From positions 1 through 12,383 of the forward strand of contig JAFUWP010000095.1 of the NCBI GenBank assembly GCA_017483405.1: DNA of 12,383 nt. The letters run 5' to 3'. Below, piece by piece: positions 1 to 4,308 of this stretch (positions are counted from its first letter, which is position 1; each line of letters starts with the position of its first letter). Below the pieces are notes generated by a model. That model worked only from the letters and a program-made list of their open reading frames with translations, was not told where the DNA came from and did no database searches. The position numbers and the translations under genes are program-made. Origin of the DNA: Oscillospiraceae bacterium (GTDB lineage: Bacteria > Bacillota > Clostridia > Oscillospirales > Ruminococcaceae).

Positions 1-431
1 AGCTGGTGAACGGAAAATGCCCGGAATGCGGCATGGAAGTACATCCCGCAAAGGAAGAGGCATATCTCTTCAAGATGAGCAAATATGCCGACAGGCTTAT
101 CGACCATATTGAAAAACATCCGGAATTGCAGATTCTTTCCTATTCGCCGTTAGCCGGTGTACTTCTGGTGCAGAGCCGTGACGGCAGACAGATTTTCATC
201 ACCGGCCATGCCGAATATGAACGCGATACCCTGAAAGAGGAGTATTTCCGCGATTTGAAAAAAGGCCTCCCGATTGAAGTCCCTCGGAACTATTTTCCTG
301 GGGATAATCCCAATTATGAGCCGATTTTCTCATGGCGATGCCATGCAAATCTGTTATATTCAAACTGGCTGAATTACTGCGTTTATCAGAAAACACCGTT
401 CAAGGCGGAGGATATTGAAAATCTTTCCTGA
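1..431 (+). pseudogene. MetG-MetA chimeric reading frame, 5' partial
   Basis: The frame is open to the left edge (codons from base 3), so the GTG at 6 is not a real start. The first ~36 residues resemble the zinc-knuckle part of methionyl-tRNA synthetase (CPECG, then PAKEEAYLFKMSKYADRL). From about residue 37 the sequence changes to the C-terminal ~100 residues of homoserine O-succinyl/acetyltransferase (MetA): SPLAGV, then ITGHAEYERDTL with the family's catalytic His and Glu, then NYFPGDNP, SWRCHANLL and SNWLNYCVYQKTP. The switch falls in IEKHPE (bases 108-125), a string natural to both families. The MetA part lacks the N-terminal two thirds with the catalytic Cys, and the MetG part lacks everything after the knuckle, including the anticodon-binding domain. 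A working enzyme is very unlikely. Either a recombination or deletion across a short shared sequence, or a metagenome assembly join, would explain it. Recognition of both halves is from memory of the families. Confidence 0.8.
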
Positions 432-462
432 TAATCCTGTAAAGTAAGATAAATCGGAATTT

Positions 463-825
463 ATGTTTGGAGGAATAAATATTAACAATCAAGATTTTGA
501 AAATAGGTTTATTCTTATATTGCTTCAATTAGGAATAGCTGATTATAAATCCAGAACGTATGTCATAAATCCAATAAGAGAAGATAATAAGAACCATAAC
601 GAATTCGATGACATGATGAGAAATTTTATATTTCCAAAAAAACGAAGACTTTCATACGAACAACTTATAAACTTATTTACCATTAAAGAAGGCTATTATC
701 CGTGTTGGATAGATATAGTTAGTATTGATTCTGAAATAGAAATAAATACAAGTTTAAGAATGAGAAAATTAAAACAAACCTGCTGTGTTGGTGAATATCA
801 TCCTTTCAAATCAGATTTGCTATGA
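463..825 (+). CDS. AT-rich hypothetical small protein
   Basis: A protein of up to 120 residues that I do not recognise. It has no signal peptide or obvious membrane helix and is mixed-charge and probably cytoplasmic. Base composition is the striking trait: 79 of 300 bases in 481-780 are G or C (26%), against about 50% in flanking coding DNA, and it uses AGA and AT-ending codons heavily. It begins 31 bases after the MetA stop on the same strand and ends convergently with the deacetylase gene. The ATG at 463 has no clear ribosome site; a strong TTTGGAGG lies just inside it and would suit an ATT codon at 481, making 114 residues. The C-terminal pattern (YPCWIDI, TSLRMRK, YHPFK) faintly recalls small immunity-type orphan proteins, but I would not assign that. 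Transfer from an AT-rich donor is the likeliest origin. Confidence 0.6.
   Translation: MFGGININNQDFENRFILILLQLGIADYKSRTYVINPIREDNKNHNEFDDMMRNFIFPKKRRLSYEQLINLFTIKEGYYPCWIDIVSIDSEIEINTSLRMRKLKQTCCVGEYHPFKSDLL
466..483 (+). promoter_or_regulatory. Strong Shine-Dalgarno inside the annotated ORF, ahead of ATT
   Basis: TTTGGAGG at 466-473 is followed 7 bases later by ATT at 481, in frame with the ATG at 463. The ATG itself has no comparable site upstream. Initiation at ATT is rare (infC is the known example) but the spacing is ideal, so the true N-terminus is uncertain. Confidence 0.35.
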
Positions 826-841
826 CAAATTATGATTTATA

Positions 842-1708
842 TCAGGAGTTCTCCTGTAGAATTCTGAAAAAGAAACTTTCTGTCGATTCCGCCGGATTCC
901 GGTTATATCGGGAAAGTCCGTAGAGACATTCCGGATTTTGCGTGATATAATTGCCTTCCTCACGGCATATCAGCGTACAGAAAAAGCCCATCTCTTTCAG
1001 GACAGGAACGCTCTCCCGACAGATAAAGCCATAAGGATAGGCGAAAATCCCCGAAATTCTTCCGGTATGCTCCTGCATATCGGTCTGAAGCTTTCCCAAA
1101 TCTTCCCGAAGCATCGAAGTATAGTTTTCTTCATCCTCACCGTATCGGATAGAGCATCCGGCGCGTTCGGCATTGCTGTGCAGATTGTAGGTATGACTGC
1201 CGATTTCGATTCTGCCGGAATCAAGTAATTCCTGCACGTCCCCCCATGTCAGATAGGAATATCTGTCGACATGGGGGTCTTTTTCTGCGGTGACATCCGT
1301 ATAGTAGCCGACTATCGAAATCACGGCGCACATGTCATATTCTTCCAGAAGGGGGAGAGCGGTAGATAAATTATTATAAAAGCCGTCATCGAATGTCAGC
1401 ATCACGGGCTTTTCGGGGAGAGTTCCGCGATGTTCCGTATACGCGCGGAGCTGTTCGGCACTGACGGTATGATAGCCGTTTGCATAGAGATAATATAAAT
1501 CCTCCGCGAACATTTCCGGCGAAATCTGATAGTCTGTCTGTGGATGTGCCGTCACACTGTGATACATGACAACCGGCAGAAAAATTCCTTCCTGACAGTT
1601 TCCCGAAACTGGCCGGCTGATGAGACTGCCTGTCAGGAGAATGCATCCCAGCAGAATGCCTGTCATCAGCAGACAGTTTGCTTTTCCGGTACGGTAACAG
1701 TGATACAT
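842..1708 (-). CDS. Secreted polysaccharide deacetylase (NodB domain)
   Basis: A 288-residue member of carbohydrate esterase family 4, which removes N- or O-acetyl groups from peptidoglycan, chitin-like or xylan polymers outside the membrane. A hydrophobic N-terminal segment (about residues 13-31) acts as signal peptide or anchor; an LLGC at 19-22 resembles a lipobox but lies inside the hydrophobic core, so lipoprotein processing is doubtful. The domain starts at LPVVMYHS (about 44-51). Catalytic and metal residues are visible: TFDDG (Asp107, Asp108), HTYNLH (His172, His177) and a YPYG motif near 224-227. The ATG at 1708 has GAGGTG (1716-1721) 7 bases upstream, which fixes the start. It is divergent from spoIIP across 131 bp, so a role in sporulation wall remodelling is possible, but substrate cannot be read from the sequence. 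The family is clear, the substrate unknown. Confidence 0.9.
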   Translation of the reverse strand: MYHCYRTGKANCLLMTGILLGCILLTGSLISRPVSGNCQEGIFLPVVMYHSVTAHPQTDYQISPEMFAEDLYYLYANGYHTVSAEQLRAYTEHRGTLPEKPVMLTFDDGFYNNLSTALPLLEEYDMCAVISIVGYYTDVTAEKDPHVDRYSYLTWGDVQELLDSGRIEIGSHTYNLHSNAERAGCSIRYGEDEENYTSMLREDLGKLQTDMQEHTGRISGIFAYPYGFICRESVPVLKEMGFFCTLICREEGNYITQNPECLYGLSRYNRNPAESTESFFFRILQENS

Positions 1709-1741
1709 GAAACTTCACCTCGGTAAAAACTTTGTTTTCTG

Positions 1742-1770
1742 AATATATGCACGGCATGTTCCGGAATTGC
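1742..1770 (-). promoter_or_regulatory. Possible sporulation-type promoter for the deacetylase gene
   Basis: Reading the minus strand, CATATATT (1749-1742) resembles a sigma-E type -10, with a weak GCAATTCC (1770-1763) 13 bases upstream. It lies about 35 bases ahead of the deacetylase start. No good vegetative promoter was seen in this spacer. Weak evidence, offered mainly because the plus strand has a matching arrangement. Confidence 0.2.
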
Positions 1771-1779
1771 CTGTCCGGA

Positions 1780-1808
1780 GAATAATTCCGGCAGTTTCTG
1801 CATATAGT
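1780..1808 (+). promoter_or_regulatory. Candidate sigma-E-like promoter of spoIIP
   Basis: GAATAATT (1780-1787) and CATATAGT (1801-1808) are separated by 13 bases and resemble the -35 and -10 elements of mother-cell sigma-E promoters. In Bacillus subtilis spoIIP is a sigma-E target, which agrees. The start of transcription would fall near 1815, leaving a short leader with the GGAG ribosome site. The match is approximate. Confidence 0.35.
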
Positions 1809-1839
1809 AGAATAGAAAATCATACCGGAGATGAAAAAC

Positions 1840-2967
1840 ATGTATCTGCAAATCAATTCTCTGTTGAAAAAGCTTAGTGTATCCGGAACAATTGTTCTTC
1901 TTCTGACGGCCGGCGCGGGATGCCTCGTGCAGTATGTGCCGGTGCTGAGTGAAGCATCTTATCGGAAAATGCATTCCGTTCCGCAGGAGGAATCCGAAAC
2001 GGAATGCGCACTTCCGCCGGATTTGGATATGCCTGATTTTTATCTTTCTCAGGGATTCGGGATTCTGGAGCAGTCGGAACATGCCGTGCAGGCTGTCGCC
2101 GAAGAAGTTCCCGAAGAAACCGTTCCGGATTCCGGTCAGAAACCCTATCCGGAAAGCTGGAATCTGACCGGAGGAACAGTACAGCAGATGAGTTACGGAG
2201 AATATTCCGGAACAAGATTTTTCCGGCTTTCCCGTGCCGGACAGGTTCAGAACAAGACATCTCTTTCCAATTCGGAACTGTATGATGAAAGTTATCTTCT
2301 GCCGGAATTCCGGATTCAGAAAGATGGTTCGCCTCAGGTGCTCATCATGCATACGCATACCACAGAGAGCTTTGAACCTTATGAACGCACGGCTTATGAT
2401 GCAGGATTCAATTACCGGACAACCGATAATTCCAAAAATGTCGTCATGGTCGGCGACAAAATCGCGGAACAGCTGGAATCTGCCGGCATCGGCGTGATTC
2501 ATGACAGTACTCTGCATGATTATCCGTCCTATACGGGGTCTTATGAGCGGAGTGCCGAAACGGTGAAAAATCTGCTGATTCAGTATCCGAGTATCAAAGT
2601 CGTTCTTGATATTCATCGGGATGCCATCGGCGGAGATGGTGTGATAAAACAGCCGGTCGCCGAAATCAACGGGAAAAAATCCGCCCAGATTATGATTATC
2701 TCCGGCTGTGATGACGGCTCGATGAATATGCCCGATTATCTGAAAAATTTCAGATTTGCCTGTCTTCTTCAACAGCAGTTGGAAAGCGATTATACAGGAC
2801 TCACAAGGCCGGTGCTGTTCGATTACAGAAAATATAATCAGGATTTGACAACCGGCAGTCTGCTGATTGAAGTCGGTTCTCACGGAAATACATTGGAACA
2901 GGTGGCCTATGCCGGCGAACTGTTCGGCAGTTCGCTTGTCAGGACACTGGAACAACTGGAGGGATAA
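1840..2967 (+). CDS. spoIIP: Stage II sporulation protein P
   Basis: SpoIIP is a membrane-anchored cell-wall hydrolase (amidase and endopeptidase in B. subtilis) that works with SpoIID and SpoIIM to thin septal peptidoglycan and drive engulfment of the forespore. I chose the ATG at 1840, because GGAG at 1827-1830 sits 9 bases ahead of it; an ATG at 1831 in the same frame overlaps that site closely and lacks its own. This gives 375 residues. One transmembrane helix lies near residues 14-33, followed by an acidic linker. The catalytic region starts about residue 164: HTHTTESF (His171, His173, Glu176), SYTGSYERSAETV, DIHRDA (His259), YNQDLTTGSLLIEVGSHGNT (Glu344), the full family pattern. The usual gpr neighbour is absent. 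The gene runs into a small membrane-protein gene with 2 bases between the stop and its TTG start. Confidence 0.93.
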   Translation: MYLQINSLLKKLSVSGTIVLLLTAGAGCLVQYVPVLSEASYRKMHSVPQEESETECALPPDLDMPDFYLSQGFGILEQSEHAVQAVAEEVPEETVPDSGQKPYPESWNLTGGTVQQMSYGEYSGTRFFRLSRAGQVQNKTSLSNSELYDESYLLPEFRIQKDGSPQVLIMHTHTTESFEPYERTAYDAGFNYRTTDNSKNVVMVGDKIAEQLESAGIGVIHDSTLHDYPSYTGSYERSAETVKNLLIQYPSIKVVLDIHRDAIGGDGVIKQPVAEINGKKSAQIMIISGCDDGSMNMPDYLKNFRFACLLQQQLESDYTGLTRPVLFDYRKYNQDLTTGSLLIEVGSHGNTLEQVAYAGELFGSSLVRTLEQLEG

Positions 2968-2969
2968 TT

Positions 2970-3263
2970 TTGAAGAAAATCCGTAAATTTCTGGCCTGTC
3001 TGCTGATTCACTGTCTGCTGAGTGCGGTGTTGTTCGGGATGGCCTGCGTTTATCAGAAAAGTTATAATACCATGCATCGGGAAACCGTCCGTATGGCCGG
3101 TGTCATCGTGCAGGAACAGAATGCAGAAATTCAGATACTCCATTACCGTATGCCGATAATCTTTCCTTCGGAACAGAATCCCTTCTGGTATGGCGCGTAT
3201 CTGCTGACGGATGTCCCTCTGCACTGCTGGACGGCGGTACTGGAATTCATAAAAAATTCATAA
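2970..3263 (+). CDS. Small membrane protein coupled to spoIIP
   Basis: A 97-residue protein that I do not recognise. It begins with TTG two bases after the spoIIP stop; GGAGGG (2958-2963), inside the last spoIIP codons, is 6 bases ahead of that TTG, so translation is probably coupled. A short basic start (KKIRK) leads into one hydrophobic helix at about residues 7-27, followed by a ~70-residue region rich in aromatic residues and Met that would lie outside the cytoplasm if the helix is N-in. No enzyme motif is visible. The operon position suggests a role in engulfment or the mother-cell membrane, which is an inference from context only. Confidence 0.75.
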   Translation: MKKIRKFLACLLIHCLLSAVLFGMACVYQKSYNTMHRETVRMAGVIVQEQNAEIQILHYRMPIIFPSEQNPFWYGAYLLTDVPLHCWTAVLEFIKNS

Positions 3264-3292
3264 AATGTTAAGAAAATATCTGATATTTCTGC

Positions 3293-3321
3293 TTGCAAAT
3301 TATTCCGCAATCTGTTATAAT
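3293..3321 (+). promoter_or_regulatory. Promoter of the tRNA operon
   Basis: TTGCAA (3293-3298) and a perfect TATAAT (3316-3321) are separated by 17 bases. Transcription would begin about 5 bases before the first tRNA at 3333, leaving almost no leader. Confidence 0.8.
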
Positions 3322-3332
3322 AATATAGTAAT

Positions 3333-3409
3333 GCGCCTGTAGTTTAGTTGGATAAAACAGAGGACTCCGACTCCTCAGACCGCAGATTCGAGTTCTGTCA
3401 GGCGCACCA
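3333..3409 (+). tRNA. tRNA-Arg (anticodon CCG)
   Basis: A complete cloverleaf reads directly. The acceptor arm GCGCCTG (3333-3339) pairs with CAGGCGC (3399-3405). The D-stem is GTTT/AAAC and the anticodon stem GAGGA/TCCTC encloses the loop CT-CCG-AC, with the anticodon at 3367-3369. The T-arm is GCAGA/TCTGT with TTCGAGT in the loop. Discriminator A3406 is followed by an encoded CCA (3407-3409). It reads CGG codons. First gene of a two-tRNA transcript. Confidence 0.95.
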
Positions 3410-3410
3410 C

Positions 3411-3450
3411 AGATGACTGTCCGCCTGATGATTTCCGGAAACAGGCATCT
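3411..3450 (+). other. Inter-tRNA spacer with an imperfect hairpin
   Basis: GCCTG (3423-3427) can pair with CAGGC (3442-3446), and AGATG (3411-3415) lies opposite CATCT (3446-3450). This irregular hairpin between the two tRNAs could be a processing signal. No gene is seen here. Confidence 0.3.
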
Positions 3451-3452
3451 AA

Positions 3453-3527
3453 CGGGATGTAACTCAGTTTGGCTAGAGTGCTTGCTTTGGGAGCAAGATG
3501 CCGCAGGTTCGAGTCCTGTCATCCCGA
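3453..3527 (+). tRNA. tRNA-Pro (anticodon UGG)
   Basis: The acceptor arm CGGGATG (3453-3459) pairs with CATCCCG (3520-3526), and the C1-G72 start is typical of bacterial proline tRNAs. The anticodon stem CTTGC/GCAAG encloses TT-TGG-GA, with the anticodon at 3488-3490. The T-loop is GGTTCGAGTCC-like. The discriminator is A3527, and CCA is not encoded (ATTT follows), unlike the Arg tRNA just before it. Confidence 0.94.
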
Positions 3528-3534
3528 TTTTCTG

Positions 3535-3570
3535 AAAAAACTGTCTGATTTGTTCAGGCAGTTTTTTTAT
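3535..3570 (+). terminator. Terminator of the tRNA operon
   Basis: ACTGTCTGA (3540-3548) pairs with TCAGGCAGT (3554-3562) with one G-U pair, extended by A/T pairs, and is followed by a run of T. It starts 8 bases after tRNA-Pro. Confidence 0.88.
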
Positions 3571-3576
3571 TTTATG

Positions 3577-3619
3577 AAATATTCATAATTGGTTAATTTA
3601 TTTTCACAAAATATTCATA
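3577..3619 (+). repeat. Direct repeat of AAATATTCATA upstream of the deaminase promoter
   Basis: AAATATTCATA occurs at 3577-3587 and again at 3609-3619, exactly 32 bases apart (about three helical turns). Both lie upstream of the -35 at 3647, where an activator could bind. The DNA is AT-rich, so chance is possible. Confidence 0.35.
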
Positions 3620-3646
3620 TTTTATGCTAAATCTGCTTTTTTTATG

Positions 3647-3675
3647 TTGACTTTTATCCGGAAATATGTTATAAT
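3647..3675 (+). promoter_or_regulatory. Vegetative promoter of the deaminase-fold gene
   Basis: TTGACT (3647-3652) and TATAAT (3670-3675) with a 17-base spacer are a near-perfect sigma-A promoter. The leader to the ATG at 3706 is about 25 bases. Confidence 0.88.
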
Positions 3676-3705
3676 TGCCCCATAAAGAAAGGTGGTCATG
3701 TTTAC

Positions 3706-4176
3706 ATGATGTATGGTAAAATGTTTGAAACTGCACAAAACCGAGTGCAGATGCGCATTCAAAGCCGAGAAATCATCCGGCCGATGGATACTGTCTGTGT
3801 TATCTGCGCAAAAACAGGACATCTCTACAGCGGCGTGAGTCATTCCGGTATGTTTCGAGGGCAACTGACGGTCACTCATGCGGAAATAGAGGCTATCCAG
3901 AATATGCGCGCATTCAGGGAACAACAGGTAGAAGCTGTTCTTCTGATAAATGCTTACAATTTCAGGGCGATGCTGCCGTGTCCCCAGTGCGTTTCCGAAA
4001 TTCTCAAAATGGATGACGAAAATAAAAATTGTCATATCGTGCTGGAAAATACGATTGTTCCGGTGATGGGGCTGGACAAGTTCATACAGGATTCTATCAA
4101 TCAGTCCCAGCTGGCATCCGCACAGATGCCGGTCGGCAACAATACACAGATTCTGCATTGTCATCCGCGCCGATAA
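3706..4176 (+). CDS. Cytidine deaminase-superfamily protein
   Basis: A 156-residue soluble protein of the cytidine-deaminase fold, which uses one zinc to deaminate bases or nucleosides. The zinc and catalytic motifs are visible: THAEIEAI (His58 ligand, Glu60 proton shuttle) and PCPQC (Cys92, Cys95 ligands). Ordinary Firmicutes Cdd enzymes have CAE as the first motif and about 130 residues; here the ligand is His, as in dCMP deaminase-type members, and there is a ~30-residue C-terminal tail. The substrate is therefore uncertain. AAAGGTGG (3688-3695) lies about 10 bases before the ATG at 3706, and another ATG follows at 3709. An upstream ATG at 3698 reads only three codons before a TGA that overlaps the start. 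The gene is alone between its own promoter and terminator. Superfamily membership is fairly sure, activity is not. Confidence 0.8.
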   Translation: MMYGKMFETAQNRVQMRIQSREIIRPMDTVCVICAKTGHLYSGVSHSGMFRGQLTVTHAEIEAIQNMRAFREQQVEAVLLINAYNFRAMLPCPQCVSEILKMDDENKNCHIVLENTIVPVMGLDKFIQDSINQSQLASAQMPVGNNTQILHCHPRR

Positions 4177-4192
4177 TTAATTTCTTTCTGAT

Positions 4193-4240
4193 AAAAAACA
4201 TATCTGCATATCTGCGCCGCAGATATGTTTTTTATTTTTT
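4193..4240 (+). terminator. Terminator after the deaminase-fold gene, with two alternative stems
   Basis: AAAAAACATATCTGC (4193-4207) pairs with GCAGATATGTTTTTT (4219-4233), followed by more T. CATATCTGC is repeated in tandem (4199-4207 and 4207-4215), so the right arm could instead form a tight hairpin with the second copy and a 3-base loop (GCC). Confidence 0.88.
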
Positions 4241-4252
4241 TACAAAATATTA

Positions 4253-4281
4253 TTGTATTTTATACAAAAATCTGCTATAAT
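4253..4281 (+). promoter_or_regulatory. Promoter of the SGNH-dockerin gene, with an inverted repeat over the -35
   Basis: TTGTAT (4253-4258) and TATAAT (4276-4281) have a 17-base spacer. The -35 is half of an inverted repeat, TTGTAT-TTT-ATACAA (4253-4267), which could be an operator. It begins only about 13 bases after the T-tract of the preceding terminator. Confidence 0.75.
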
Positions 4282-4308
4282 GATAAAAAACACAAAGGAG
4301 GGAAATTC

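Noticed and set aside
843..856. CAGGAGTTCTCCTG palindrome at the end of the deacetylase gene as a terminator
   Set aside because: The 6-bp stem has a 2-base loop and no convincing T-run on either strand.
1640..1660. Lipobox-like LLGC in the deacetylase signal segment
   Set aside because: The hydrophobic core continues for about nine residues after the Cys, so it does not look like a lipoprotein cleavage site.
1666..2955. 429-residue minus-strand reading frame opposite spoIIP
   Set aside because: spoIIP has the full family motif set on the plus strand; the antisense frame has no recognisable domain and extends into the neighbouring gene.
3268..3522. 84-residue minus-strand reading frame across both tRNAs
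   Set aside because: It is the antisense translation of the tRNA genes, a well-known source of false protein entries; both tRNAs fold perfectly on the plus strand.
3698..3709. Three-codon ORF (ATG TTT ACA TGA) overlapping the deaminase start as a regulatory leader peptide
   Set aside because: The ribosome site is only 2 bases from this ATG, too close for initiation, and it suits the ATG at 3706 better.
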